A stretch of 44,064 bases of DNA from a virus, in the IMG/VR virus record IMGVR_UViG_3300046004_001078, positions 1-44,064 of that record; one strand, written 5' to 3'. A model generated the notes under the pieces. It saw only the letters and a program-made list of their open reading frames with translations. It searched no databases and was not told where the DNA came from. How positions within the stretch are numbered: position 1 is the stretch's first letter; every line of letters starts with the position of its first letter. The translations under genes and the position numbers were made by a program. Below are positions 16,228 through 24,389 of this stretch, piece after piece.

Positions 16228-18236
16228 TTGATTACCTTACGATTAAACTGCAAGCCCTAAAGATTGCGGAAGTCTACGGATTAGGGGAATTGGTAGTTGA
16301 GCAAGAAAGCGAAAAGCCAGCACTATACGTTGGTAACGGTCAATACCAATCGCTAGTAAACTTTGACAACCACAGCGGTCTAATGTATTTTAGATTGGTT
16401 AGCCCTGTTACTAATGCAGTAGCGGAATCACAAGTAGGTGGTGAAGATGTTTTCCAGAGAACCTACAACCTTAGAATAGTAGCCTATGTAAACAAAGAAG
16501 TCTACAACACCGATAACAATTACATTGATGACAAGATAGCGCACAATATACAATTAGCTATTGACAATGAAGATGACGGAGTGTTAAGTAATTCATTGGG
16601 CGCACAAACCGCCACAATCCAAACCACAAGCTACGAAACCAACAGGCGCAACGTAAGCGATGGAGAAAGTTTAGGATTTGATATACCGTTTAACTACGTG
16701 TTTTTATCATTGGACTTTAACGTAGTTATTATAGGTTCACAGGATTGTTTTAGTACATATGGGTGCAATGATACCCCTATTGACTACCTTCAATTATTGA
16801 TTGCAGAAGTTTGCGAAACTGAATGTTTAGACGGTACAGCAACCGCTACCAACTCACTTAGTACCGTGCTAGGTTCGGTAAGCGTAGAAAGTGGCGGAAC
16901 TGGCAATATACCCATAACCGATAGCCAAGTAAATAGGTCAGACAATACGTTAATAGCCAATGTGCCAGCGGAAACCAACTATACAGTAGCAGATAGCGTG
17001 GTTACCCTTAAAAACACCGCCACAACCACTCTAAGCACCACCAACGTAAAAGCTGATAGTAGTGCTGATATAGTAGCCCCCGATGCCACAGGCACGGCTA
17101 AAAACAGTTTGGGAACTACTATCGGAACTGGCAGCGCACCAAGTGGTGGAAGTGGCAATATAAACGTAGCAGATAGCCTTATCAAGCGTTCCGATAATAG
17201 TACGATAGCAAGCAACCCAGCGGCAGCGGATTACACGGTAGCGGATAGCCCTGTAAGGGTGGAATACGTTAACGGTACTTTAATAAGCAACACCAACGTA
17301 TTAGCAGCGAGTTCAGCAACTATACAAGTGCCAAACCCAGCGACATTACAGGATAACGTAGATGCAAGCACCCCAACTGAAATAGTTACCGCAGTTACCA
17401 ACGCAGGTAAAGACGGGTTAGTGTTGGAAGGGTTAGCAGTTGAATACGGGGGCATATCCAACTTTAACAACTTTGGCGCAACAACTACACCGTATTGCGT
17501 AGGGGTGAATAACAACGAGTTCTATGTAGTGTTGGACGGTGGTAGCGTTCAAGTATTCGATGCAGCCACTAGAACGCTTCAAAGAACCGTTTTAGGCTTT
17601 GGAACGGCTTGCAGGCATATAAGATTTAACGCTACTCAATACTTGGTTACAGCCTTTACAACGGGTCAAGTTAGGATAATGAACACCGCTACCGATACTC
17701 AGGAAGCACTAGTAACCACTACGGGCGTATTTAGTGCGGAATTTAACCCCAATAACGGCAATGTGTTTTGGATAAATAATACAACGGTTGCAGAAGTAAC
17801 ACAAGCCAACGTAGCAGTAGGGGCTACGTTCACAACCGCTAACGTAGGCCGTACAAGAACGCTAAAAAACCAACCTTCAACAAATAGAATTTGGTTAGGT
17901 GGTGATAATAGTGGTTCAGTAGGGCGGTTAAGTTACTTCGATGCCACAACACGGGCGTTTACTTCCATTGTGTTTAGCGGAACGATTACTTTTACTATTA
18001 ACGTAATAACTGGATTGGCTTTTGGGGGTGGTTTTATTTACGTTATCCACCAAACGGGTGGTGCTACTGCAATGTGTATCACTAAAATTAACGACACGGG
18101 CGTAGTGCAAGGTCAAACGCTAATACTAGGCGATGATGCAGGTATCTGTGGTAATTATTACGCAGGATACGGTTGCCCTGTGGTTGTATATCCAATTTCA
18201 ATTTTAAACACCAATGGAATTGCTAAAGCACTTTAG
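16212..18236 (+). CDS. Tail-terminator-like domain fused to tandem repeats and a propeller-like domain
   Basis: A 674-residue multidomain protein. Residues 1-185 are of the size and helix-strand pattern of siphovirus tail terminator proteins. Residues about 208-293 and 294-376 are two copies of a module (NSL-T--G---SGG-GNI-----V-RSDN--IA, then YTVADS). Residues about 400-670 contain repeated strand sets with dataset-like phrases (VFDAATRTLQRTV, RIMNTATDTQ, YFDATTRAF), as in beta-propellers. It would join head and tail and carry an exposed decoration at the neck. The domain names are inferred from pattern. Confidence 0.55.
   Translation: MLQSIIDYLTIKLQALKIAEVYGLGELVVEQESEKPALYVGNGQYQSLVNFDNHSGLMYFRLVSPVTNAVAESQVGGEDVFQRTYNLRIVAYVNKEVYNTDNNYIDDKIAHNIQLAIDNEDDGVLSNSLGAQTATIQTTSYETNRRNVSDGESLGFDIPFNYVFLSLDFNVVIIGSQDCFSTYGCNDTPIDYLQLLIAEVCETECLDGTATATNSLSTVLGSVSVESGGTGNIPITDSQVNRSDNTLIANVPAETNYTVADSVVTLKNTATTTLSTTNVKADSSADIVAPDATGTAKNSLGTTIGTGSAPSGGSGNINVADSLIKRSDNSTIASNPAAADYTVADSPVRVEYVNGTLISNTNVLAASSATIQVPNPATLQDNVDASTPTEIVTAVTNAGKDGLVLEGLAVEYGGISNFNNFGATTTPYCVGVNNNEFYVVLDGGSVQVFDAATRTLQRTVLGFGTACRHIRFNATQYLVTAFTTGQVRIMNTATDTQEALVTTTGVFSAEFNPNNGNVFWINNTTVAEVTQANVAVGATFTTANVGRTRTLKNQPSTNRIWLGGDNSGSVGRLSYFDATTRAFTSIVFSGTITFTINVITGLAFGGGFIYVIHQTGGATAMCITKINDTGVVQGQTLILGDDAGICGNYYAGYGCPVVVYPISILNTNGIAKAL
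16833..17340 (+). repeat. Tandem duplicated module inside the neck protein gene
   Basis: Two successive segments of about 255 bases encode related modules of about 85 residues. Shared are SGG(T/S)GNI, RSDN, a YTVADS element and N-V-A-SSA-I near the end. The copies have diverged strongly at DNA level, so the duplication is old or the module was acquired in tandem. The module looks like those repeated in other Bacteroidetes phage virion proteins. Confidence 0.6.
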
Positions 18237-18405
18237 ACATACAAACGGGTCAATAGACCTTATAAGCGAAACGCCACGCCCCGATTGTGAGCCGTTTGAT
18301 GTATCACATATTGACGACTTTTACAATCGCTTAAATGACCTTTATATTGAGGGTGGCGAACTGAAATTAAGGGACTTAATTGTTAACGAAATAATAGAGG
18401 AATAA
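18214..18405 (+). CDS. Small acidic hypothetical protein
   Basis: A 63-residue protein that overlaps the end of the propeller gene by 23 bases and the next gene by one base. It is acidic, with two predicted helices (HIDDFYNRLNDLY and LKLRDLIVNEIIEE). Family not recognised. Tight coupling on both sides suggests it is translated. Confidence 0.55.
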   Translation: MELLKHFRHTNGSIDLISETPRPDCEPFDVSHIDDFYNRLNDLYIEGGELKLRDLIVNEIIEE

Positions 18406-18806
18406 TGGACACAACGGTACAAGAACTATTGACCCTAAAAGAACTATTAACAGGCGGTTTACCTACTGCTTATTGGATAGCCTTGTTTATATTTTTTAAC
18501 ATTGGTGCAACCATTTATCAAGGCGCAAAAGTAAGACAGGGAATTGTAAGGAAAGAAACAAGCCCCGATAAATTCAGCTTGGTTTATTTTTTTACAGACC
18601 CTCGCAATTACTTTGACTTTGCCATAGCGATGCTGTCCGCTTACGTGTTTATACGCTTTGCAGATAAGTTCATTGGTGAGCAAGGCATAGCAGCTAACAT
18701 TGATTGGATGTTGCTGGTTTGCGTAGGTTTAGGTGCAGGGTGGCAGTTATTAGCAGATAAGTTAATCGACCTACTACAAAAACTTATAAAAAAGATATTA
18801 GGATAA
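18405..18806 (+). CDS. Three-helix membrane protein, holin candidate
   Basis: A 133-residue protein with hydrophobic segments at about residues 21-40 (AYWIALFIFFNIGATIY), 70-90 and 101-118, and a basic C-terminal tail (LLQKLIKKILG). Location just ahead of the amidase and a second small membrane protein suggests a lysis role such as holin. It is not matched to a named holin family. Confidence 0.5.
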   Translation: MDTTVQELLTLKELLTGGLPTAYWIALFIFFNIGATIYQGAKVRQGIVRKETSPDKFSLVYFFTDPRNYFDFAIAMLSAYVFIRFADKFIGEQGIAANIDWMLLVCVGLGAGWQLLADKLIDLLQKLIKKILG

Positions 18807-18817
18807 GTATTTTTACG

Positions 18818-18854
18818 TAACTTTAACCGTGTAGCCGATTGGGGGATTGGCTAC
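18818..18854 (+). promoter_or_regulatory. Possible -7 box and leader hairpin before holin-like gene
   Basis: TAACTTTA (18818-18825) resembles the -7 box. A hairpin GTAGCC (18831-18836) with GGCTAC (18849-18854) begins 5 bases later, where a transcript would start. No good -33 element is visible. The hairpin covers a possible TTG start at 18847, which favours the ATG at 18877. Confidence 0.35.
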
Positions 18855-18876
18855 GGGCAACGATAGGGAAAAACAA

Positions 18877-19107
18877 ATGACTATTAAATTGGAAGATTAC
18901 TTAAAAGAGCACCCGATTATGGGCGTTATCGTTGGATATGGCGCAGCCTTACTTTCGTTGTTAGCGGATATTACCCCCTTGTTTGCAGCGGTATCGGCGG
19001 TGTTTGGTTTGGTTGTGTTGTTCTATACCCTACGGATTAAGCTAGTGGAATACGAGATAAAAAAACGGGAACTTGACCAGTTGAAGAAAAAAGATTTGCA
19101 AGGTTAA
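18877..19107 (+). CDS. Small two-helix membrane protein, holin candidate
   Basis: A 76-residue protein with two hydrophobic segments (about residues 15-32 and 36-52) and a charged C-terminal helix (RIKLVEYEIKKRELDQLKKK), the classic layout of a small phage holin. A TTG at 18847 would add 10 residues but lies inside a hairpin, so the ATG at 18877 is chosen. It precedes the amidase gene by 46 bases. Confidence 0.55.
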   Translation: MTIKLEDYLKEHPIMGVIVGYGAALLSLLADITPLFAAVSAVFGLVVLFYTLRIKLVEYEIKKRELDQLKKKDLQG

Positions 19108-19141
19108 AAATGGGCATATAGTTTTATTGAATATTAACCGC

Positions 19142-19149
19142 TAACTTAG
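19142..19149 (+). promoter_or_regulatory. -7-like box of a leaderless amidase transcript
   Basis: TAACTTAG ends 4 bases before the amidase ATG, the same spacing as TATATTTG before the gene at 2380. The -33 side is weak (TTTT 19122-19125). If active, the mRNA would begin at or next to the start codon. Confidence 0.45.
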
Positions 19150-19153
19150 CAGC

Positions 19154-19630
19154 ATGGAACTAACCTATCTAATAATCCATTGCACCGCCACACAGGAAAA
19201 CGTAGCCGTAACTTCCACAACCATTAGGCGTTGGCATACAAGCCCACCACCACAAGGCAGGGGGTGGAAACAAGTAGGCTATTCAGACATGATACACCTT
19301 GACGGTAAAGTTGAGAACCTTGTACCGTATAACGATAATGACATAGTTGAACCGTGGGAGATAACCAACGGGGCTAAAGGATTTAATGCAATGAGTAGGC
19401 ACGTTGTTTATGTTGGTGGTATTGATAAGAAAGGCAAACCAAAAGACACCCGTACCAATGAGCAAAAACTAGCTTTAACAAAATACGTTAAAGACATGAT
19501 TATAAAGCACCCCACTATAAAGGTTGCAGGGCATAATCAATTTTCAAATAAGGCTTGCCCGTCATTCAATACGGTTAATTGGCTAATGGAAATAGGGGTA
19601 AATTCAAGGAACATTTACAAACCTTTATGA
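19154..19630 (+). CDS. N-acetylmuramoyl-L-alanine amidase endolysin
   Basis: A 158-residue Amidase_2 enzyme of T7 lysozyme type. Zinc ligands H9 (IIHCTAT), H127 (VAGHNQF) and C135 (KACPSF), with Y43 and K133 in the catalytic positions, are all present. It cuts the bond between muramic acid and L-alanine of peptidoglycan for host lysis. There is no signal peptide or cell-wall binding domain, so it needs a holin to reach the wall, in line with the two small membrane proteins upstream. The stop overlaps the next ATG. Confidence 0.92.
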   Translation: MELTYLIIHCTATQENVAVTSTTIRRWHTSPPPQGRGWKQVGYSDMIHLDGKVENLVPYNDNDIVEPWEITNGAKGFNAMSRHVVYVGGIDKKGKPKDTRTNEQKLALTKYVKDMIIKHPTIKVAGHNQFSNKACPSFNTVNWLMEIGVNSRNIYKPL

Positions 19631-19839
19631 GTGATAACGCTACTCGCAGTAATGGCATTTATAAAGCTATGTACGGTGGCGATGAGGCGTTTATTGAATT
19701 ACTTCAGTACCTCAAAGAAAACGAAGGACACATAGGTAAATTAGAAACATACTATAAGTACGCACTAACTGAAACCCAAGCCAAACAACTCGGTAACTGG
19801 CTATGTGGCGGTACTGGCGAGTTTTGGTATAAACACTAA
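19627..19839 (+). CDS. Small hypothetical protein in lysis region
   Basis: A 70-residue, mostly helical protein. The ATG at 19627 overlaps the amidase stop (ATGA) and is preferred over an in-frame TTG at 19579. It ends LGNWLCGGTGEFWYKH. Family not recognised. It is translated from the lysis operon, 3 bases before the phosphoesterase gene. Confidence 0.6.
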   Translation: MSDNATRSNGIYKAMYGGDEAFIELLQYLKENEGHIGKLETYYKYALTETQAKQLGNWLCGGTGEFWYKH

Positions 19840-19842
19840 CCA

Positions 19843-21252
19843 ATGGACTTTAACTTTGAAGAGGGCACACTATCAGAACGAATACGACTAGCATTAAGCC
19901 AATGCGATAACCCTAAGACCCCTGAATTTAAAGAGATAGCCAAACGGCTAGGTGCTACTTACGACTACGTTAAAACAACGTATTATAGAGATAGGGCTAA
20001 AGTAGTGCAAGTAGAAGTTGAAGGTAGCGAAACGTGGGAAGTAAAGAACGGTAAGTACGTATGGCAAACCAAACAAGGGCTAATAAACTTATCGGTTGAA
20101 TTTATTGACCAGCTATTCTTTGAATACTCGGAACACGGGCGCAATTACGACAGCACACGAATAAGAAACAAACACAACCTAAAGCCGTGGGAATGGAATA
20201 GCATCAAGTCCCGTTTGCAGCTTTACAAGAACGCTAACATCTTTTCGCCTTATACTTGGGACAATACCCCACTAAGTGAACGTGAGAGCATGGTGGCGGC
20301 TAAAATAGCCCACAAGCTACAAGATAGTGGACACGTTGTAACCGACCAATATCAAAAGGCAATTCAAAAGGCTTACAAGGTTGAAATTGAAAAGTCGAAT
20401 AAAGCAAAGTTTTTCGGCGATGAGTTAAAAGCAGCACTACTTGACCACCTACCAACGATTGAGAAATACAGAATAGCACGAACCCCCGAACCATATTTAC
20501 AAGATTGCATAGTGGCAACCATTACAGATTTACACATAGGGGCGTTTGTGGAGGGTTTACGGGCTACAAAAGACTACAATAATGAAATACTAAGGGGCTA
20601 TCTTAAACGTGCTGCAGAATTGATTAACGGACACGGGGCAAAAGAGGTACACGTTAATATTTTGGGGGACTTAATCGAAAGCTTTACAGGCTTGAACCAC
20701 CCGAATAGTTGGAAGTCTATGCAATACGGAATGTACGGGGTAACGGTTGTAAAAGAGTCGCACTCGATACTACTGGAATTTCTTTGCTCAATACACAACC
20801 TAGCACAAGTAAACGGTGTAGGTGGCAACCACGACCGCCCGACAGCATCAAACAAAGAAGAAAGCAACGGCGAAATAGCGGAACTAATATTTTGGATATT
20901 GGAAAAGTCTATGCCAACGATTAAATTCACCTACAACCACACGCTAAACGCCCAGGTAATTGACGGGCTAAATTATATCCTGGTGCATGGAGATAAAGCA
21001 CACTCAAAGGATAGCAAGATAGGCACCTTAGTATTTAACCACGGCAAACAAGATATGTTTAACCTAGTGTTGGCTGGGCATTTACATAGCCGGATAACCG
21101 GTTGCGATAGTGGTATGTACCGTAAGCTAACCGCACCTAGCATATTTACAGGCAATTCGTATTCAGACGACTTAGGTTTTAACGGCAACGCTGGGTTTTT
21201 GTTATCTTACCGATTAGGACAGTACCCAGTAACGATAGATTATACTATTTAA
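19843..21252 (+). CDS. Calcineurin-like metallophosphoesterase
   Basis: A 469-residue protein. The C-terminal domain carries all five metal motifs of the family: DLH (D229, H231), GD (276), GNHD (328-331), HGD (382-384) and GHLH (412-414). The first 200 residues are helical with an apparent helix-turn-helix (FKEIAKRLGATYDYVKTTYY) that could bind nucleic acid. Members act on phosphodiesters, including DNA or RNA. Placement between amidase and spanin-like genes is unexpected for a nucleic-acid enzyme. Substrate unknown. Confidence 0.82.
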   Translation: MDFNFEEGTLSERIRLALSQCDNPKTPEFKEIAKRLGATYDYVKTTYYRDRAKVVQVEVEGSETWEVKNGKYVWQTKQGLINLSVEFIDQLFFEYSEHGRNYDSTRIRNKHNLKPWEWNSIKSRLQLYKNANIFSPYTWDNTPLSERESMVAAKIAHKLQDSGHVVTDQYQKAIQKAYKVEIEKSNKAKFFGDELKAALLDHLPTIEKYRIARTPEPYLQDCIVATITDLHIGAFVEGLRATKDYNNEILRGYLKRAAELINGHGAKEVHVNILGDLIESFTGLNHPNSWKSMQYGMYGVTVVKESHSILLEFLCSIHNLAQVNGVGGNHDRPTASNKEESNGEIAELIFWILEKSMPTIKFTYNHTLNAQVIDGLNYILVHGDKAHSKDSKIGTLVFNHGKQDMFNLVLAGHLHSRITGCDSGMYRKLTAPSIFTGNSYSDDLGFNGNAGFLLSYRLGQYPVTIDYTI

Positions 21253-21256
21253 TCCG

Positions 21257-21264
21257 TAACTTTG
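21257..21264 (+). promoter_or_regulatory. -7-like box before spanin-like gene
   Basis: TAACTTTG matches TAnnTTTG and ends 6 bases before the ATG at 21271. No -33 element is evident. It fits the pattern of near-leaderless starts in this genome. Confidence 0.4.
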
Positions 21265-21270
21265 AATGAA

Positions 21271-21639
21271 ATGAAACAACAATATTGGATAGCCATAGCC
21301 GCAGCGATAATACTTGCCCTCGCTATAACAAGTGCAGTATTTTTTTACCGTTTGGGGGTATTAAAGGAAAAGAACAAAACGCTTAATTTAACGATAGCAA
21401 AAGAGCAAGCCGCCATATCCGTCCTAAACAACGAGATAACCGCTAGGAATGCCCGTATTAAAGTCCTAGACGGCAAAATACAGGAACTACAACCACAAGT
21501 AGTTGAATTAGTGGAGCAAGTAGAGCAACGTGAGGTACAAATATTGAAATCTAAAAATTATGGACAGAAAACTATTAATAGGTATCTTGATATGGATATT
21601 GAGCAGCGCAAGCGTGAGTTCGCAAAACTTATCAAGTGA
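21271..21639 (+). CDS. Inner-membrane spanin-like protein
   Basis: A 122-residue protein with one N-terminal membrane helix (about residues 5-26) and a long coiled coil to the end (LGVLKEKNKTLNLTIAKEQ, then heptads with VVELVEQVEQREVQIL). This is the form of an i-spanin (Rz-like), which spans the periplasm to fuse the two membranes in the last step of lysis. The next gene starts inside it in another frame, as Rz1-type genes do. A TTG at 21262 is an alternative start. Confidence 0.6.
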   Translation: MKQQYWIAIAAAIILALAITSAVFFYRLGVLKEKNKTLNLTIAKEQAAISVLNNEITARNARIKVLDGKIQELQPQVVELVEQVEQREVQILKSKNYGQKTINRYLDMDIEQRKREFAKLIK

Positions 21640-21991
21640 TAGCATTGTAATTAGTGTGGCGCAAATGGACACCATAAGCGTTAGGCTGCTGCAATTAGAA
21701 ACGTGCCAGCAATTCGCATCACTCATGCAAATGAACGTGAACGATTTGAAGTTGGCAAAGGTGAAACAGGACACGCTAATAATGGCTTTGCAAGCAAAGA
21801 ATATCGAAAAGGATAAAATTATTACCCTAAAGGATAGCATAATTGCGAAAAAAGACATAATTTTAAACGCTAGCGATGACAGTTGCAATGTAGAAAAGAG
21901 GTCGATTAGGAAAAGACTACTGTTAATTGGTGGCAGCACTACAATAACAGGGTTAATAGTTGGGCTAGTGTTTGGGTTATTATCGAATTGA
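21560..21991 (+). CDS. Spanin-like protein with signal peptide and C-terminal membrane helix
   Basis: A 143-residue protein overlapping the upstream gene by 80 bases in a different frame. Residues 1-22 are a signal sequence (KLLIGILIWILSSASVSSQ). Then comes a helical, heptad-like region and a C-terminal membrane helix (LLLIGGSTTITGLIVGLVFGLL). The topology is that of a one-component spanin, but no lipobox cysteine is present. It may be the outer-membrane partner of the preceding protein, or a second inner-membrane spanin. Confidence 0.55.
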   Translation: MDRKLLIGILIWILSSASVSSQNLSSDSIVISVAQMDTISVRLLQLETCQQFASLMQMNVNDLKLAKVKQDTLIMALQAKNIEKDKIITLKDSIIAKKDIILNASDDSCNVEKRSIRKRLLLIGGSTTITGLIVGLVFGLLSN

Positions 21992-22016
21992 AGTTTTAGT
22001 TTAGTTGGTTAGTTTT

Positions 22017-22050
22017 GCCCGACGGAGTGGTTACCGTCGGGCTTTTTATT
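22017..22050 (+). terminator. Strong intrinsic terminator ending the lysis operon
   Basis: GCCCGACGG (22017-22025) pairs perfectly with CCGTCGGGC (22034-22042) and is followed by TTTTTATTT. It closes the virion and lysis transcription units before the early region. Confidence 0.92.
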
Positions 22051-22142
22051 TGCCCTAACTAAAAATAAACACTTTGATAATCAACAGTTTATAAAAACTT
22101 GCAAAAATAGGCTATAAAATTAGTGCTTTATTTTGTGCTAAC

Positions 22143-22175
22143 TATTGCGCAATAAAAATAACGGTTGTATATTTG
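22143..22175 (+). promoter_or_regulatory. Early-region promoter with overlapping palindrome
   Basis: TTGC (22145-22148), 19 bases, TATATTTG (22168-22175). The perfect palindrome TATTGCGCAATA (22143-22154) covers the -33 box and could be an operator. AT-rich sequence fills 22051-22142, with a weaker TTTATTTTG at about 22122. The first early gene starts at 22205. Confidence 0.75.
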
Positions 22176-22204
22176 AACATCGTTAACAACTAAACAACAA
22201 CACA

Positions 22205-22393
22205 ATGGCAACTCAAACAGTAATTGGAAGCGCAATAATCAACACAAAATCAAACTTTAGAAACCTTAACGGCACGGTCCAACAGGTTGTTGAATATATC
22301 CCAAACAAGAGAGTATCTTGCAAAATTTGGGCCGAAGATGTGCAGAAATTTATAACTGCCGACTTTTCGCCTAATGAGTGTATGTTTTTATAA
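22205..22393 (+). CDS. Small hypothetical early protein
   Basis: A 62-residue protein, first gene after the terminator and the early promoter, thus probably made early in infection. It appears to be a small beta fold (STRANDS around SAIINTKSNFRNLNG and RVSCKIWAEDVQKF). No family recognised. Confidence 0.6.
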   Translation: MATQTVIGSAIINTKSNFRNLNGTVQQVVEYIPNKRVSCKIWAEDVQKFITADFSPNECMFL

Positions 22394-22451
22394 CCAAACA
22401 CGGGGCGCAGCATCCTACACTGCAATAACTTAACCACTAAACAAACCTATT

Positions 22452-22625
22452 ATGAATACCGAAATTGAAAAGCCAAATTATTGCCAAATGGCAACTGATA
22501 AGTTCAGCGAAATATCCAAAATGATATTTTCAGAAAATGTAGATAAAGTAGCCCTAGCCGATGCAATTATAGCGTATGGCAGCTTAAGGTATAGAGATGG
22601 ATTTAAAGACGGATTTACAGGATAA
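22452..22625 (+). CDS. Small hypothetical early protein
   Basis: A 57-residue ORF (starting MNTEIEKPNYCQMATDKF, ending RDGFKDGFTG) in the early region, 58 bases after the previous gene. Helical, acidic. The start is preceded by an A-rich stretch, as for its neighbours. Not recognised. Confidence 0.5.
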   Translation: MNTEIEKPNYCQMATDKFSEISKMIFSENVDKVALADAIIAYGSLRYRDGFKDGFTG

Positions 22626-22646
22626 AAAACCTTACAAGCACGACTA

Positions 22647-22724
22647 ATGGAACTAGCACTAACCCTATTTTTTTACGCCTTTGTTTGCTATAAGCTGGAC
22701 AAGGCAATAAACCAAACCAAATGA
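22647..22724 (+). CDS. Micro-protein with one membrane helix
   Basis: A 25-residue ORF whose first half is a hydrophobic segment (LALTLFFYAFVCY). The TGA overlaps the ATG of the YopX-like gene (ATGA), which supports translation. It may be a membrane peptide that acts on the host or simply a coupling ORF. Confidence 0.42.
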   Translation: MELALTLFFYAFVCYKLDKAINQTK

Positions 22725-23158
22725 GAGAAATATTATTTAAAGCCAAACGCCTTGATAATGGTGAATGGGAAAGTGGTAGAGTTATTCACTCTGAACCAAA
22801 TGTAACAGGCATTATAAACGAATGTTTTATTTGCCGTGGATTTGGTGACCAAGCTGATGTTGTAATGATTCAAGTAGACCCCGAAACAGTTTGCCAGTAC
22901 ACAGGCTTAACCGATAAGAACGGCAATAAGATTTGGGAGGGTGATATTGTAAAGTATATCCCAACTAAAACAATCCTGCAAGTGCTTTACATTAACGGGG
23001 CGTTTGCAGTAACGTATATCCCTAACGGCTATTCACCGATAAATTGGGAGATTGAATACGAGGGCGAAGATTATGACTTTGCCATTAGTAACGACTATTT
23101 AACTCGCCTTGAAGTTATCGGCAACATCTTTGATAACCCCGAACTACTAAGCCAATGA
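22721..23158 (+). CDS. YopX-family phage protein
   Basis: A 145-residue protein with the YopX hallmarks: N-terminal REILFKAKRLDNGEWESG, central VCQYTGLTDKNGNKIWEGDIVKY, and C-terminal EVIGNIFDNPELL. This beta fold is common in phage genomes and has no established function. It overlaps its neighbours on both sides. Confidence 0.9.
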   Translation: MREILFKAKRLDNGEWESGRVIHSEPNVTGIINECFICRGFGDQADVVMIQVDPETVCQYTGLTDKNGNKIWEGDIVKYIPTKTILQVLYINGAFAVTYIPNGYSPINWEIEYEGEDYDFAISNDYLTRLEVIGNIFDNPELLSQ

Positions 23159-23388
23159 TTGAAATATATTCACTCCGAGAAACGATACAAGCCTTTCACG
23201 TTAACTACACGGTTGACGAAGATACCGAACTCAAAAAGGTTATCAAGTTTACAGACCTTAAACAGCACGTTATTGACCACGAATTATGCGATGAAGATTA
23301 TGCAACGTGGTTAGCTGATAACAAAGAATTTGCCATTGAACATTTTTTAACTTATAACCAACTAAATCATGAGTTTTCTAAAGACTGA
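23155..23388 (+). CDS. Small hypothetical protein
   Basis: A 77-residue acidic protein (VDEDTELKKVIKFTDLKQHVIDHELCDEDY). Coupled by ATGA to the YopX-like gene and overlapping the next gene by 20 bases. Family not recognised. Confidence 0.6.
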   Translation: MIEIYSLRETIQAFHVNYTVDEDTELKKVIKFTDLKQHVIDHELCDEDYATWLADNKEFAIEHFLTYNQLNHEFSKD

Positions 23389-23608
23389 CACCTTCAAAAC
23401 GCTTTTAGCCAACGGCAAAGCGGAAACCCCCGAACAAGCTAATACGGTTATGCCTTATTTGTTGAACGCTATCAAAGAACTGCAAGCGCAACAAAACGAA
23501 AGCGTAAGCAAGGCACGGGTGCAACGTGAGATACTTTGGGCTAGTGATGGGGCAACCCCCGAAGTAGCAAAGGCATTACGCAAACTAGCTAAAGAACTAG
23601 CCCTATGA
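23369..23608 (+). CDS. Small helical hypothetical protein
   Basis: A 79-residue helical protein (PEQANTVMPYLLNAIKELQAQQ, EVAKALRKLAKELAL). It overlaps both neighbours. Not recognised. Confidence 0.6.
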   Translation: MSFLKTDTFKTLLANGKAETPEQANTVMPYLLNAIKELQAQQNESVSKARVQREILWASDGATPEVAKALRKLAKELAL

Positions 23609-23919
23609 CCAGCAACGCACTATTCAACATCTTCATTTACGCTTATCTATCCGTATTTGGGAATAGGGGGCGTAGATGGACACCACAAGGCAAGCCTACA
23701 ATATGGCTACCTAGCGATTGTAACGTAACCTTAGCGACTTTTGACAGCCCAACGGTAAAAGCATACATCAAACAAGGAGTAAAGCACGTAGGCTTTCTAA
23801 AACACGGGGCAGTCTATACTGGCACGGTTGACAACCACAAAGTTTTAACTATTATTAAAGACGGATTACGGTACACTTTTCACCAAAAAGACTACGAAAT
23901 AATTTCTTTTATTCAATAA
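23605..23919 (+). CDS. Hypothetical protein
   Basis: A 104-residue protein, basic and beta-rich after a hydrophobic N-terminus (LFNIFIYAYLSVF). The middle resembles a small SH3-like barrel (HVGFLKHGAVYTGTVDNHKV), but I cannot assign a family. Coupled by ATGA to the previous gene. Confidence 0.6.
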   Translation: MTSNALFNIFIYAYLSVFGNRGRRWTPQGKPTIWLPSDCNVTLATFDSPTVKAYIKQGVKHVGFLKHGAVYTGTVDNHKVLTIIKDGLRYTFHQKDYEIISFIQ

Positions 23920-23926
23920 TTTACTT

Positions 23927-23934
23927 TAACTTAG
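23927..23934 (+). promoter_or_regulatory. -7-like box of a leaderless transcript
   Basis: TAACTTAG ends 4 bases before the ATG at 23939; TTTC (23903-23906) lies 20 bases upstream as a weak -33 box. Same box and spacing as before the amidase gene. Confidence 0.5.
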
Positions 23935-23938
23935 CGTT

Positions 23939-24298
23939 ATGGAATACAACACAGGACAGGCAGTAATATATTGGGGTAAAAGAATTGCCTTTTTTTACGA
24001 TAAATATGACCCACATTATGGTTATACTCTTCAAGAACTTAATGGCAAATTAACTTTTTTTCAAAGCATAGACAGACCAGCAACCGAAGCCGAGATATTA
24101 GCGGAAATTCAAAAGCACGGGTGGGAAGAAAATGAGATATTTTTTAGCCCAACTGGTGTAATTAGCATTGGTATTGAAAATGGTATTTGGACTTATCAAT
24201 TTGAGTACTTAGAAAACATTAAAGACCTTACTGTTTTCGGCAACGAGTGCATACAAGCCTCATGCATTATCACAGCCTTAAACCTAGTTAATGTTTAA
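23939..24298 (+). CDS. Hypothetical protein
   Basis: A 119-residue protein of mixed structure. WGKRIAFFYDKYDPHYGYTLQELNGKLTFFQ near the start suggests a beta domain. It has a probable own promoter and is followed by a micro-ORF that overlaps its end. Not recognised. Confidence 0.6.
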   Translation: MEYNTGQAVIYWGKRIAFFYDKYDPHYGYTLQELNGKLTFFQSIDRPATEAEILAEIQKHGWEENEIFFSPTGVISIGIENGIWTYQFEYLENIKDLTVFGNECIQASCIITALNLVNV

Positions 24299-24389
24299 AC
24301 GACCTTACACGCAGATGGATTTAGCACTATTGCTATTTTATCTCTTCATTTTATTCAGCATTTATTTATTCGTAAAAACCCAATTTTAA
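24291..24389 (+). CDS. Micro-protein with one membrane helix
   Basis: A 32-residue ORF (MFKRPYTQMDLALLLFYLF, then LFSIYLFVKTQF) that overlaps the previous stop by 8 bases and ends one base before the DUF3127 gene. A basic start and a long hydrophobic run make a single membrane span. Function unknown. Confidence 0.5.
   Translation: MFKRPYTQMDLALLLFYLFILFSIYLFVKTQF

Noticed and set aside
21508-21939. Reverse-strand ORF of 143 codons antisense to the spanin-like pair
   Set aside because: Serine and phenylalanine rich composition is what antisense of helical, charged genes gives. No independent evidence.
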